Assembly: GCA_004102645.1 (NCBI GenBank)
Contig: CP034928.1
Location: 1,116,001 to 1,180,000 of the forward strand
Source of the DNA: Candidatus Bipolaricaulis sibiricus
GTDB lineage: Bacteria > Bipolaricaulota > Bipolaricaulia > Bipolaricaulales > Bipolaricaulaceae
Direction of reading: 5' to 3'
DNA: 64,000 nucleotides
Made by a program: the position numbers and the translations under genes. Shown piece after piece: positions 32,004 through 41,237 of this stretch. The notes beneath the pieces were generated by a model. The model saw only the letters and a program-made list of their open reading frames with translations. It was not told where the DNA came from and made no database searches. The first letter of the stretch is position 1. Each line of letters starts with the position of its first letter.

Positions 32004-33512
32004 CTACAGGAGCCCTATGCGGACGGCGACGATCATCCCCACCCCGAGCGCGAACATCACGAGCCCAGTGATGAAGTGGAACTTCCCCGCCTTCGCCTTC
32101 CGCCACCGCTCCGCGCGGGCCGTGGTCGTGAACCCGAAGTGCACCGCGAGCGCCAGGACGATGAGCGGCACGACGAACACGAAGTTGTAGAGGAGAAGCA
32201 ACAGCGCCCCCTCCAGCCGCTCCGTGGTCTGGGAGAGAAGAGTGAGGATCGCCAGGTACGGACCCGACGTGCACGGGGCGAGGAACAGCGACTCCAAGGC
32301 CCCGATCACGAACGCCCCGGGGACGCTGGCCACGGACTCCGCGAGCTTCTTCGCCCGCGGCTTCCACCGCTCGGGGATCTCGATCGAGAACCAGCGACCG
32401 TACCACAGGAGGTCCTTCATCTGGAACAGCCCGATCAGGATCGCCAGCGAGGACACCGTGTACAGGAACGGAACACGGAACCCCCGCGCCCCCACCGTGA
32501 CCCCGAGCAGGGTGTACACCGCGAATCCCATCGTGAAGTAGGTCACGTACGTCCCGGCGATGAACGCGAGCCCCGCCCAGAGCACCTTCATCCGCTTTCC
32601 GAGGACGATCAGCGTCCCCATGAGAAGGAGCATGAGGGCGAAGTCGCACGGGTTGAGCGAATCCAGGAGCGCAGCCCCGATCACGGCCCACAGGGTGAGC
32701 TGTTCCCGCAACCGAAGGCGCTCGAGGGGTGAGGCGGCCTCGTCTGCAACCGCGCGGGCAACGAGAGCATCGACCGTGCGCAGGTCGTCCTCGCCGAACG
32801 CGAACGGCCGGGGCGCCTCGCGGCGCACGTAGAGCGTGTCGCCCACCAAGGCGAGATCACCGACGAACAGGGCCGGCGGGTCCCCAGGAGCGTCCATCAT
32901 CCGCTGCAGGCGCCCCACGGTGCGCCGGTCGTCGTCACGCGCCGGGTCGAGCCGGACCAGCCCAAGACCGGGATGCTGCGCCAGGAGGTCCTCCACCAGC
33001 CGCTCGTACGACCCGCTGGCGGGATCGGACGGGTCCAGGAACGCCACGAGGTCCGTCTTCGTCGCGGGCAGGCGGTCGTAGGGAGAGGCCGTGGGGACCT
33101 GGACAGCTCGGGCGACAGCCTCATCCAGGGCCAGCTCGAGGGCCAGACCCGTCAGGCGCACCGGCGACTCGCGCAGGCCGTAGAACGTGCTTCCGATCAT
33201 CGCCACATCCCCGACGAACACCATCGGCACCGGGCCGAGCTCCGCACCGTACGCGGTGAGCAGCCGCTGGACGAGGCGACGTCCCTCCGAGGAGTGGACG
33301 TCGTACCGATCGATGCGCAGCGTCGGGTAGAGCGCGGCGAGGTCCTGGAGCAGGGCGTCGACCCGCGCGCAGTCCGTACAGCCGAGCTCGTAGACGTAGA
33401 CGAGCTCGACCTGCGGGGGAAGGACTTCCGCCAGCGCCGATGCGCCAGCCGCGATCGCCAGCAGCCCGAGCGCCAACCCTGCTGCCCGCCCGCGCGTTCG
33501 TGTGGTGTTCAT
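32004..33512 (-). CDS. Thioredoxin-like domains fused to CcdA/DsbD-type membrane thiol transporter
   Basis: 502 aa. A signal or anchor sequence is followed by a first glutaredoxin-like domain with CTDC (C45, C48). A second similar domain (about residues 140-240) has lost the CxxC but keeps the same DxxxLVGDTLYV-type ending. From residue about 275 a CcdA-like six-helix membrane domain carries the two key Cys in LNPCDF and APCTSGPY. It probably moves electrons from the cytoplasm across the membrane to extracytoplasmic disulfides. The linked order thioredoxin-thioredoxin-CcdA is unusual. ATG 33512 has AAGGCGG upstream. Confidence 0.85.
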   Translation of the reverse strand: MNTTRTRGRAAGLALGLLAIAAGASALAEVLPPQVELVYVYELGCTDCARVDALLQDLAALYPTLRIDRYDVHSSEGRRLVQRLLTAYGAELGPVPMVFVGDVAMIGSTFYGLRESPVRLTGLALELALDEAVARAVQVPTASPYDRLPATKTDLVAFLDPSDPASGSYERLVEDLLAQHPGLGLVRLDPARDDDRRTVGRLQRMMDAPGDPPALFVGDLALVGDTLYVRREAPRPFAFGEDDLRTVDALVARAVADEAASPLERLRLREQLTLWAVIGAALLDSLNPCDFALMLLLMGTLIVLGKRMKVLWAGLAFIAGTYVTYFTMGFAVYTLLGVTVGARGFRVPFLYTVSSLAILIGLFQMKDLLWYGRWFSIEIPERWKPRAKKLAESVASVPGAFVIGALESLFLAPCTSGPYLAILTLLSQTTERLEGALLLLLYNFVFVVPLIVLALAVHFGFTTTARAERWRKAKAGKFHFITGLVMFALGVGMIVAVRIGLL

Positions 33513-33837
33513 GAGCGCACCGCCTTCACCTTAGCCGGGGACTCCGGCTCGCGCAACGGCGCGAACCACACCGAGCCAGTCTTGGAGAGGATCATCCCAC
33601 GTGGTCCACGGGCACCGTGCACGCGAAGGCGCGCACCGACCTTGGCCACGGCACGTGCGGTGAGGAGCAAAGGACGGGTGACGGGTCAAGGGCCAATCAG
33701 GCCGATCCACCCTCGTTGTCCCCTGTCCCCGCGGGGGACGAGACGCCAGGGCAACGGGCGTTCACTGGCCCTCATCCCCAACAAACCTGCCCTGCACGGA
33801 TCACGGACCGCAAGGGGCGTACAATGGCGGCCGAGCC
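33513..33837. other. Gene-free spacer with a GC hairpin
   Basis: No gene seen. A short palindrome GTCCCC-GCG-GGGGAC lies at 33725-33739 and short direct repeats of ACGGGT precede it (about 33673-33686). The nagA -10 lies at the right end. It separates divergent genes, so it should hold both promoters; only the nagA one is clear. Confidence 0.5.
33820..33825 (+). promoter_or_regulatory. -10 element of nagA
   Basis: TACAAT, 12 nt before ATG 33838. No good -35 at 16-18 nt and no Shine-Dalgarno. Confidence 0.4.
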
Positions 33838-35004
33838 ATGGAAAAGGGCGGGAGCCTCCTCATCCGCAACGCGCGGCTCGTGACCCCGGCCGGGGTGCGT
33901 GCGGGGGACTGCCTCATCCAAGACGGACGGATCGCAGCCGTGGGAGAGGTGAAGAACCCCGGGCGCGCCCCGGACCTGGATGCCGAAGGGCGGTACCTCG
34001 CGCCGGGGTTCCTCGACCTCCACGTCCACGGCGGGGCAGGGGCCGACTTCATGGACGGGGACCCCGACGCCGCGCGGGCGGTCGCACTCTTTCACGCCCA
34101 GCACGGGACGACCGGCCTCCTCGCTACGATCGTCCCGGGCCCCTTGGACCGGATGCGGAGGGCGATGGCGGCCGCGGCGGGAGTCCCGGGGATTCTGGGG
34201 ATCCACCTCGAAGGGCCGTTCCTGAACCCCGAGAAAGCCGGCGCGCTTGATCCAGGGTGGTTCCTCCCGCCAGGCCGGGACGCGTTCCGAGAGCTCGTCG
34301 CCGGGTTCGAGCACGAGATCAAGGTCGTCACGTTCGCCCCCGAGCTTCCCGGCGCGCTCGACCTCGTCGCCGAGATCGAGGCGATCGGCGCCGTCCCCGC
34401 GATCGGCCACACCGCGGCCACGCACCAGGGAGCGGAACAGGCCTTCCAGCGCGGGGCGCGGCACGTAACCCACCTCGGGAACGCGATGACCGGGCTCCAC
34501 CACCGCGCCCCCGGCTGCGTCGGCGCGGCGCTCCTTTCCGCCGCGTCGGTCGAACTCGTCTGCGACGGGGCCCACCTGCACCCCGTGTTCGTCCGCCTCG
34601 TGGTCGAGTTCCTCCGCGGGCGGGGGGAGCTCCACCGGCTGTGTCTGGTGACCGATGCTACCGCCGCGGCGGGGATGCCCGACGGCAACTACCGCCTGGG
34701 CGATCGCGAGGTCTGCCTGGAGCGCGGGGCAGTCCGCCTCGCCGACGGTACCCTCGCCGGCTCCGCCCTGACGCTGGACCAAGCCTTACGGAACGCGACC
34801 CGGTCTGCCAACTTGCCCCTGGAAGACGCCCTGGTCCTCGTCACCGCAAGTCCGGCGCAAGTCTTGGGGCTGGACGGCGTAATCGGGGCTCTCGCTGTGG
34901 GCGCTAGGGCTGACCTGGTCTTCCTCGACCCTGACCTCACAGTGTTGACCACTTTCCAGAGCGGTGAGATCGCCGCTACTGGCAGACAGATCAAGAGCAG
35001 ATAG
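33838..35004 (+). CDS. nagA: N-acetylglucosamine-6-phosphate deacetylase
   Basis: 388 aa. Amidohydrolase metal motifs are visible: LDLHVHGG, GIHLEGPFLNPEKAGA with the metal-ligand Glu, AIGHTAATH, THLGNAMTG and the catalytic Asp in LVTDATAAAG. The enzyme removes acetate from GlcNAc-6-P, feeding amino-sugar or wall recycling. No nagB or nagE homologue is near. ATG 33838 lies 12 nt behind a -10 element and has no ribosome site. The C-terminus closes with the usual DLVFLD strand. Confidence 0.93.
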   Translation: MEKGGSLLIRNARLVTPAGVRAGDCLIQDGRIAAVGEVKNPGRAPDLDAEGRYLAPGFLDLHVHGGAGADFMDGDPDAARAVALFHAQHGTTGLLATIVPGPLDRMRRAMAAAAGVPGILGIHLEGPFLNPEKAGALDPGWFLPPGRDAFRELVAGFEHEIKVVTFAPELPGALDLVAEIEAIGAVPAIGHTAATHQGAEQAFQRGARHVTHLGNAMTGLHHRAPGCVGAALLSAASVELVCDGAHLHPVFVRLVVEFLRGRGELHRLCLVTDATAAAGMPDGNYRLGDREVCLERGAVRLADGTLAGSALTLDQALRNATRSANLPLEDALVLVTASPAQVLGLDGVIGALAVGARADLVFLDPDLTVLTTFQSGEIAATGRQIKSR

Positions 35005-35164
35005 GAGCATCGAGCACGGTTGGCTGGCGGACAACGGAACCATGCCAGTTCACCTACTATGCTGCAGCCGCCGGGGTCAGATCTTGTTCCGTGCACGCTT
35101 GTTCCAAGGCGCAGAGACGCGGTATTCGCCAAGAAGTCTCGTGGCGGGTGAGCGGTGCGCATCC

Positions 35165-35200
35165 GTCACCCCAGCGAGAGCCGGGATCCAGAACTCAATC
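35165..35200. repeat. Dispersed REP-like palindrome (GTCACCCC...GGGATCCAG type)
   Basis: The stretch GTCACCCCAGCGAGAGCCGG followed by GATCCAG matches the general form of the widely dispersed GTCATTCCCGCGAAAGCGGGAATCCAG palindrome known from many bacterial genomes. It lies in the 273-nt gene-free spacer 35005-35277 between the tandem ends of nagA and polA. A GCGCAGAGACGCGG element is also present at 35108-35121. Nothing else is seen in this spacer. Confidence 0.45.
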
Positions 35201-35277
35201 CCAAGACCGGTTACTTCCACGCCTCGTGTGGTACACAGAGTGCAGCGATAGGCGGATTCCTGAGGAGCAGGCTCTCT

Positions 35278-37992
35278 CTAGATTTCCGCCCAGTCGCGGC
35301 CGGTCTTGACCTCGACCGCGAGGGGCACACGAAGGTCAGCCACGCGCTCCATGATCGCCTTGACCTCGCGCGCCGCTCGGTCGGCGTCCTGTTCGTCGGC
35401 CTCGAACACGAGCTCGTCGTGGATCTGGAGGATCATCTCCGCCGGAAGCTCGCCCGCCCGCCACGCCGCGTGAAGACGGAGCATGGCGAGCTTGATGAGG
35501 TCCGCCGCCGACCCCTGAATCGGGGTGTTGATCGCGTTCCGCTCCTCGTACCCGCCCGCACCGGCCAGCGGGAGCGGCTCCCCCTTGAGGCTCACCGGCC
35601 GCCGCCGGCCGAGGAGGGTCCGCGCGTACCCCGTCTTCCGCGCCTCGGCGACGAGCTGCTCGAGAAACGGGCCGACCTTGGGGTAGGCCGCGAAGAACCG
35701 GTCGATGTGCCCCTTCGCCTCGGCCTGGGGGATCCCGAGGTCGCGCGCGAGGCCGTACGGGCTGATCCCGTACAGGATCCCGAAGTTGACCCGTTTGGCG
35801 ATCGTCCGCATCCTCCCGTCCACCTGCTCCGGCGGGACGTCGAACAGGGTCGCCGCCGTGCGTCGGTGGAGGTCCTCGCCGCCCGCGAACGCCGCAATCA
35901 GGTTCTCGTCCCCAGAGAGGTGGGCGAGGACGCGAAGCTCGATCTGGGAGTAATCGGCCCCGAGGAGAACCCGGCCCGGAGGCGCGACAAACGCCCGCCG
36001 GATGTCCACCCCCGCCTCGTGGGCGGCGGGGATGTTCTGGAGGTTTGGCTCGGAGGACGACAGGCGGCCGGTGGCGGTCCCGGTCTGGTTCCACGAGGTG
36101 TGGACCCGCCCGGTGCGGGGATGGACGTACGCCGGCAGCTTCTCGATGTACGTGTTGCGGAGCTTCTCGAGCTCGCGGTACGCGGCGAGCTTGCCCGGGA
36201 ACTCGTGGCGCCCAGCGAGCTCGCGGAGGACGAACGCGTCGGTGGCAGGCCCGGTCTTCCGCCTGCCGAGCACGGGAAGTTTCAGTTTCCCGTACAGGAT
36301 CTCCCGCACCTGGGGGGTGGAGTTGGGGTTGAACGGCCCGCCCGCAAGGGCGAACAGCTCCTCGCGAAGCTGGGCGATGAGGATCTCGAGCTCCTTCCCT
36401 TGTTCGCGGAGGGCGTCCACGTCGAGGAGGACCCCCCGTCGTTCCATCGTCCGCAGCACCTCGATGAGCGGGAGCTCGACCTCGGTGAACAGCCTCGTCA
36501 GCCCTGCCGCGTCGAGCTGGGCGGTGAGGCCCGGGCGAAGCCGGCACACGACCGCTGCATCCTCGCCGGCGTAGCGGGCGGCGCGGTCCACCGGCACCTC
36601 GGCGATCCCCTTCTCTCCACCGGTCGCGAGGAGCTCCTTGTAGGTCTGGACCCGGATCCCGAGCTCGGAGCGGGCGATCGCGTCCAGCCCGTGGGCCGGC
36701 GCGTCGGGGTAGAGGAGCCAGTGGGCGATCATCGCGTCGAACGCGACCCCGCGGACCTCGATCCCGTACGAGGCGAGGACCTGGAGGTCGTACTTCAGGT
36801 TCTGGCCGAGGACCCGTGGCCGCTCGCCTGCGAGGAGGGGCCGTAGCGCGTCGAGGACTTGCCCCACCGGGAGCTGGGCCGGGGCACCGGGGTAGGTGTG
36901 CCCCACCGGGATGTACCACGCCCGATCGGGTTCCACGGCGAGGGCGATCCCCACGATCTCCGCCGTGAGGGGGTCCGTGCTTGTCGTCTCGAGGTCGAGC
37001 GCGAACTCCTCCGCCGCGCCCAGGGCGCGGATCACCGCCGCAAGCTCGTCCTTGGTCGTGACGACCGTGCACGGGCCCTCGGGCTCCCGCGGCCGGTCGA
37101 GGACCAGCTCAGCGAGCACCGTGCGGAACTCGAGGCCCTCGAGGACGGACCTCAATCGATCCGGGTCGAGGTCCCGTGGCGCGCAGTCGGCCACCGAAAG
37201 CGGGAGAGGCACCTTGCGCAGGGCCACAAGCTCGCGGGATAGGAGCGCGTCCTCGCGGTGGGCCGCGAGCGCATTCGCCACGCGCTTGTTCCGGATCCGA
37301 TCCGTTGCCGCAAGTACGGCGTCGAGGGAGCCGTGCTCAGCGAGGAGCTCGCGGGCCGTCTTCTCGCCGATCCCCTTCACCCCGGGGACGTTGTCCGAGG
37401 CGTCCCCTTCCAGGGCAAGGAGGTCGCCAACCCGTTCGGGTGGCACACCGAACTTCTCCTCGACACCGTCACGATCGAGAACGGTGAGCCGGTCCGCCAG
37501 CCCGCGGCCGGGGCGGAGGAGCTTGACCCGTTCCGACACAAGCTGGGCCATGTCCTTGTCCCCGGTGAAGAGGAGGACGGGGATCCCCGCCCGCTCCGCC
37601 TCCCGAGCCAGGGTGGCCATCACGTCGTCCGCCTCGTAGCCCGGGATGACGAGGGACGGGATCCCCAGCGCGTCCAGGACCTCCGGGACCCGGGGGATCT
37701 GCGCGACGAGCGGCTCGGGGATCGGCTTCCGCGTCGCCTTGTACCCCGCGTACGCCTCGTGACGCACCGTGACCCCGCCAGCGTCGAGGGCCACCGCCAC
37801 GTAGCGCGAGGGGTACTCGCGCAGGACCATGAGGAGGGTCCGCACGAACCCGTACAGCGCGCCCACCGGCTCCCCACGGGACGTGGTGAGGTCGGGGACG
37901 GCGAAGAACGACCGGTAGAGGGCAGAGTGGCCGTCCACAAGAAGGAGCCGCTCCGGAACCTCCGAGATCCCCAGCGCTTCGTGGATCGTCAC
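35278..37992 (-). CDS. polA: DNA polymerase I with active-looking proofreading domain
   Basis: 904 aa in the full three-domain layout. The 5'-3' exonuclease (LVDGHSALYRSFF, GYEADDVMATLA, TGDKDMAQL, GVKGIGEKTA) fills about residues 10-300. The 3'-5' exonuclease has all three motifs (ALDLETTSTD, GQNLKYD, YAGEDA). The polymerase has motif A DYSQIELRVLAHLSGDE, motif B RTIAKRVNFGILYGIS and motif C QIHDELVFEA. Proofreading ligands are kept, unlike Taq. The start is uncertain; GTG 37992 has only a weak AGGT upstream, and the first conserved strand begins some 20 residues later. It serves repair and Okazaki-fragment processing. Confidence 0.95.
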   Translation of the reverse strand: MTIHEALGISEVPERLLLVDGHSALYRSFFAVPDLTTSRGEPVGALYGFVRTLLMVLREYPSRYVAVALDAGGVTVRHEAYAGYKATRKPIPEPLVAQIPRVPEVLDALGIPSLVIPGYEADDVMATLAREAERAGIPVLLFTGDKDMAQLVSERVKLLRPGRGLADRLTVLDRDGVEEKFGVPPERVGDLLALEGDASDNVPGVKGIGEKTARELLAEHGSLDAVLAATDRIRNKRVANALAAHREDALLSRELVALRKVPLPLSVADCAPRDLDPDRLRSVLEGLEFRTVLAELVLDRPREPEGPCTVVTTKDELAAVIRALGAAEEFALDLETTSTDPLTAEIVGIALAVEPDRAWYIPVGHTYPGAPAQLPVGQVLDALRPLLAGERPRVLGQNLKYDLQVLASYGIEVRGVAFDAMIAHWLLYPDAPAHGLDAIARSELGIRVQTYKELLATGGEKGIAEVPVDRAARYAGEDAAVVCRLRPGLTAQLDAAGLTRLFTEVELPLIEVLRTMERRGVLLDVDALREQGKELEILIAQLREELFALAGGPFNPNSTPQVREILYGKLKLPVLGRRKTGPATDAFVLRELAGRHEFPGKLAAYRELEKLRNTYIEKLPAYVHPRTGRVHTSWNQTGTATGRLSSSEPNLQNIPAAHEAGVDIRRAFVAPPGRVLLGADYSQIELRVLAHLSGDENLIAAFAGGEDLHRRTAATLFDVPPEQVDGRMRTIAKRVNFGILYGISPYGLARDLGIPQAEAKGHIDRFFAAYPKVGPFLEQLVAEARKTGYARTLLGRRRPVSLKGEPLPLAGAGGYEERNAINTPIQGSAADLIKLAMLRLHAAWRAGELPAEMILQIHDELVFEADEQDADRAAREVKAIMERVADLRVPLAVEVKTGRDWAEI

Positions 37993-38129
37993 GCTAGACC
38001 TGGAACAGGTCAACCCGTCTCACCGCCGAGCAACGCAGAGAACGCGGACGAGCCGGATCACTCTCCGATCCACGTTCCGGATCGGCCTCGATCCTGCTCC
38101 CGTCAACCCCCACGCGTCACCGGTCACGG

Positions 38130-38627
38130 TTACGCGCCGCCCGCGAAGAACGCGCACAGGGCGATCGCCACCGCGTCGCCAGCGTGGTCGGACCACTTCG
38201 CCATCGCCTCGCCATCGCCGGACACGAGGGCCTTCACCATCGCCAGCATCTGTTCCTTGGGGGCGGAACCGTTCCCGCAGATCCACTTCTTCACCTGGCG
38301 CGGGGGGAACGCCCGCAGCTCCCGTCCCCGCGCCAGGAGCTTCACGATCCCGATCACCTCTGCCGTCCCCATCGCCGACGGAGCGTTGCGGGCCAGGAAC
38401 ACCTCTTCCACCGCGACCGCATGCGGCTCGTACGTTGCGATCGTCTGGACAAGGGTGTCGTGGATGTGTCCCAGCCGCTCCGGGAGGACCGTCCCGGGCT
38501 GGGTGCGGATCGTCCCGGCGGCGAGCACGGCGAACCGCCGACCGCGCGCCTCAACGACCGCGTACCCGGTCGAAGAGAGGCCCGGGTCCACACCGAGGAC
38601 CCTCGTTCTTGTCGGGCCGTGGCTCAT
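38130..38627 (-). CDS. ruvC: Holliday junction resolvase RuvC
   Basis: 165 aa, the usual length. Catalytic acids are visible in GVDPGLSSTGYAVV (Asp14), AVEEVFLARNA, and HAGDAVAIALC near the C-terminus, with the RQVKKWICGNG strand typical of the family. It cuts four-way junctions with RuvAB; neither is in the window. ATG 38627 overlaps the DUF177 stop (ATGA). The gene is followed by a 137-nt spacer with an ACGCAGAGAACGCGGA element. Confidence 0.93.
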   Translation of the reverse strand: MSHGPTRTRVLGVDPGLSSTGYAVVEARGRRFAVLAAGTIRTQPGTVLPERLGHIHDTLVQTIATYEPHAVAVEEVFLARNAPSAMGTAEVIGIVKLLARGRELRAFPPRQVKKWICGNGSAPKEQMLAMVKALVSGDGEAMAKWSDHAGDAVAIALCAFFAGGA

Positions 38628-39121
38628 CGCTCGGACGGCGGCTCGTCGAGGAGCTGGCGCAACACCGCGAGCCGCGGGTCGAGCCGTTTCGTCTGCCCGT
38701 GACAGCCCTCGCGGTGCCGCTCGCGGTTCAGGTCGGCCCCGCACTCCGGACAGATCCCGAGACACCCCGGCGTGCAGAGGGGCTTGGGGGAGAGCCCCAG
38801 CCGCAGCCCGGCCTCGATGAACGGGTGCAGCTCGAGAAACCGACCCTCCAACTCCGCAGGGTGAACCTCCGGCGTCCCGTCTTCGTGCACGTCCTCCACC
38901 AGCTCCACCAGGCATCGAGAGCACGTTCGTCGCACCCGACCGCGCACGGATACCCTGAGGATGAACTCGCCCTCTTGGTAGATCGCGCTGGCCTCCACAT
39001 GCACCGGTCCCAGCACACGCAGGCCCTCCCCTTGCCACTCCAGATCCGGAAGTTCAACGTCCCGGGTTAGGTTGAACGGGCGGCCCGGCTCCGCTCGCAG
39101 CGCTTCGAGATCGAACTTCAT
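38624..39121 (-). CDS. DUF177/YceD family protein
   Basis: 165 aa. YceD features are a beta-rich N-terminal half, a CSRCL motif, and the C-terminal zinc-ribbon-like CTPGCLGICPECGADLN followed by DPRLAVLRQLL. The family is linked to 23S rRNA accumulation and usually precedes rpmF (L32). Here ruvC follows instead by a 4-nt overlap, and no rpmF is seen. GAGG lies 5 nt before ATG 39121; a GTG two codons earlier is less likely. TATACT on the minus strand at 39155-39150 is its probable -10. Confidence 0.88.
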   Translation of the reverse strand: MKFDLEALRAEPGRPFNLTRDVELPDLEWQGEGLRVLGPVHVEASAIYQEGEFILRVSVRGRVRRTCSRCLVELVEDVHEDGTPEVHPAELEGRFLELHPFIEAGLRLGLSPKPLCTPGCLGICPECGADLNRERHREGCHGQTKRLDPRLAVLRQLLDEPPSER

Positions 39122-39149
39122 CGTCACCTCGCTCGGTCCAGCGAAGAGA

Positions 39150-39155
39150 AGTATA
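39150..39155 (-). promoter_or_regulatory. -10 element of DUF177-ruvC
   Basis: TATACT on the minus strand, 28 nt before ATG 39121; the -35 region (CTGTCC or CCTGTC) is moderate and overlaps the divergent rplI promoter. Confidence 0.45.
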
Positions 39156-39162
39156 GCGCCGT

Positions 39163-39191
39163 TTGCGCTCCGGACAGGGTGCCTCTACCAT
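39163..39191 (+). promoter_or_regulatory. Promoter of rplI
   Basis: TTGCGC (39163-39168), 17 nt, TACCAT (39186-39191), then AAGGAGGG and GTG 39215. Confidence 0.5.
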
Positions 39192-39214
39192 TGCCTGGTC
39201 AAGGAGGGATACAG

Positions 39215-39661
39215 GTGAAGGTGTTGTTGACCCGTGAGGTGGCCGGATTGGGGATTCCAGGGGACGTCGTCGAGGTCAAAGACGGCTACGCCCGCAACTA
39301 CATCCTGCCCCGGAAGCTCGGCGTGGTTCCCACGCCCCACGAACTGGCCCGGTTCGGGCAGCTCCGTTCCCGCTACGAGGCTGAGCTCGCCGACCGAAAC
39401 ACCCAGGCCCACGCGCTCGCCGAGAAGCTCAACGGGGTGGAGCTCGTGTTCACCCGCCGCGTCCACGATCAGGACAAGCTGTACGCCACGGTGCGTCCCC
39501 AGGACGTGGCCAAGGAGATCGCCGATCGGTTTGGGGTCAAGATCGATCCGGACCGGATTCGCATGTCCACGGTGGAGACCCTGGGCGAGCACCAGGCGGA
39601 GATCCTCCTCTACGAGAACATCACCGCGACCGTCAAGCTGACGGTCACGCCGGCCGCGTAA
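39215..39661 (+). CDS. rplI: Ribosomal protein L9
   Basis: 148 aa, full length. The N-terminal RNA-binding domain reads KVLLTREVAGLGIPGDVVEV followed by the conserved DGYARNYILPRKL. The long central helix and the C-terminal domain (GVKIDPDRIRMSTVETLGEH) follow. It is a structural protein of the large ribosomal subunit. The start is GTG 39215 with AAGGAGGG upstream. It stands alone with its own promoter, not in the rpsF-ssb-rpsR cluster common elsewhere. A hairpin follows its stop. Confidence 0.96.
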   Translation: MKVLLTREVAGLGIPGDVVEVKDGYARNYILPRKLGVVPTPHELARFGQLRSRYEAELADRNTQAHALAEKLNGVELVFTRRVHDQDKLYATVRPQDVAKEIADRFGVKIDPDRIRMSTVETLGEHQAEILLYENITATVKLTVTPAA

Positions 39662-39664
39662 CCC

Positions 39665-39696
39665 GGCGCTGGGGAACGTTACGAACTCCCCGCGCC
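39665..39696 (+). terminator. Terminator-like hairpin after rplI
   Basis: GGCGC-T-GGGGA (39665-39675) pairs with TCCCC-GCGCC (39687-39696) with one bulged T and an 11-nt loop. There is no T-run. A second small hairpin, CCTGCC/GGCAGG, lies at 39732-39748. Confidence 0.4.
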
Positions 39697-39770
39697 CGTC
39701 GGACGAACCACCGCCAAGCCCTCCGCCCGGCCCTGCCCTGGCGGCAGGCAGAGGGTCATTCCTCGGTGAC

Positions 39771-41237
39771 GTGTTCCGGGGGGCGGGCGGGACCGTGCTC
39801 TCGCGGGTAGTCGGCCTCCTCCGCGACGCAGCGATTGCCTATGCGTTCGGGGCATCCGCCGGGTACGACGCGTTCCTTGTGGCATTGTACCTCCCCCAGG
39901 CCCTGCGCCAGGTCCTGGGCGAAGGCGGTCTTGCTGCGGCATTCCTGCCCGTGTACGCCCGAGCACGGGAAGACGGGCAAGGTGACGAGCTGGCCCGCTC
40001 GGCGTTCGTCTACCTCCTGTTCGTCCTCCCCCCGATCTGCGCATTGGGTGCCCTGTTCGCCCCCTTCTACCTGCCCGTGCTGGCTGCCGGGTTCGCCCCG
40101 GAGACGATGGCCCAGAGCGTGGCCCTTGCCCGGTGGCTGTTCCCGCTCATCGGGTTCATCTCCATCGCCGCTCTCGCGGGGGGCATCCTCAACGCCCACG
40201 GCCGGTTCTTCCTGCCCGCGCTTGCCCCGGCCGTGCTCAACGTGGGGATGATCGTCGGCGCGACCCTATTGGCCCGTCTCGCCCGCCCGCCGATTCTCGG
40301 CCTCGCCCTCGGTGCGCTCGTCGGTGGTGCGGGGATGGCGATCCTCCTCCTCCCCCCGCTCCGCTCCACCCTGCGCGGGCCATGGCGCGTGTGGCCTCCC
40401 CACCCCGCGCTCGGCGAGGTGGCGTGGCGGCTCGTCCCGTCCCTCGGTGCGTTGGTCGTCGCCGAGCTGAACACGCTCGTCGACAACCGGCTCGCTTCCT
40501 ACCTCGCGCCCGGCTCGATCGCCACCCTTCAGTACGCGATGCGGTTGTTCCAGCTGCCGTTGGGAATCCTCGCCGTCTCGGTCACCACGGCCGCCCTGCC
40601 GCGACTCGCCCAGCTCGTTGCCCAACGTGATGAGATTGGGTTTCGCCGCGCCCTCAGTCGGGGGTTCCTCACCACCGGGACGCTCATCCTGCCAGCTCTT
40701 GCTGGACTCCTCATCCTGGGGACGCCGATCCTCACCGTGCTGTTCGAGCGTGGGGCGTTCACGGCCACCGACACGGGGCGTGCCTACGCCGCCCTCGCTG
40801 GGTACCTGAGCGGGCTGTGGGCGTATGCCCTTGTGTACCTCCTGTCGCGGGCGTGGTTTGCCCTCGGGCGGCCCCTTCTCCCCGTTCTCGCCGGGGCAGG
40901 TGCCCTCGCCGTGAACATCGGCCTCAACCTGTGGTGGGTGCAGATCTGGGGTACGTTCGGACTTGCCCTGGCCACGGGTGTGGCAGGCTGGGTGAACGCC
41001 GTCCTCCTCGCGGTGCCTCTCTGGCGACGGCACCGGGGCTGGATCTCCGTTCACAGCACCGTGCGGCTGTTCGCTGCCGTAGGCGGGATGTGCGGTGGTC
41101 TCCTCCTCGTCCGCCCCGCGCTCTCCCCCCTGGGGCCGTGGGTCGAAGTGGCCGTGGGCGTACCGTTGGGTGTCGTCCTCTACGCAGGTCTTCTGTGGAC
41201 CCTCGGGATCAGACGGTTCTTGGCGGGCGAACGATGA
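39771..41237 (+). CDS. murJ: Lipid II flippase MurJ
   Basis: 488 aa with about 14 hydrophobic segments. The MurJ N-terminus (GTVLSRVVGLLRDAAIAYAFG), the acidic/basic cavity residues in LYLPQALRQVLGEGGLAAAFLPVY, and the later NTLVDNRLASYLAPGSIA and VLFERGAFTATDT are family hallmarks. It flips the peptidoglycan precursor across the inner membrane. The start is uncertain: GTG 39771 leaves only a few residues before the first helix, and no earlier ATG or GTG in frame was found in the preceding 100 nt. It overlaps the convergent zinc-binding gene by 29 nt. Confidence 0.92.
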   Translation: MFRGAGGTVLSRVVGLLRDAAIAYAFGASAGYDAFLVALYLPQALRQVLGEGGLAAAFLPVYARAREDGQGDELARSAFVYLLFVLPPICALGALFAPFYLPVLAAGFAPETMAQSVALARWLFPLIGFISIAALAGGILNAHGRFFLPALAPAVLNVGMIVGATLLARLARPPILGLALGALVGGAGMAILLLPPLRSTLRGPWRVWPPHPALGEVAWRLVPSLGALVVAELNTLVDNRLASYLAPGSIATLQYAMRLFQLPLGILAVSVTTAALPRLAQLVAQRDEIGFRRALSRGFLTTGTLILPALAGLLILGTPILTVLFERGAFTATDTGRAYAALAGYLSGLWAYALVYLLSRAWFALGRPLLPVLAGAGALAVNIGLNLWWVQIWGTFGLALATGVAGWVNAVLLAVPLWRRHRGWISVHSTVRLFAAVGGMCGGLLLVRPALSPLGPWVEVAVGVPLGVVLYAGLLWTLGIRRFLAGER

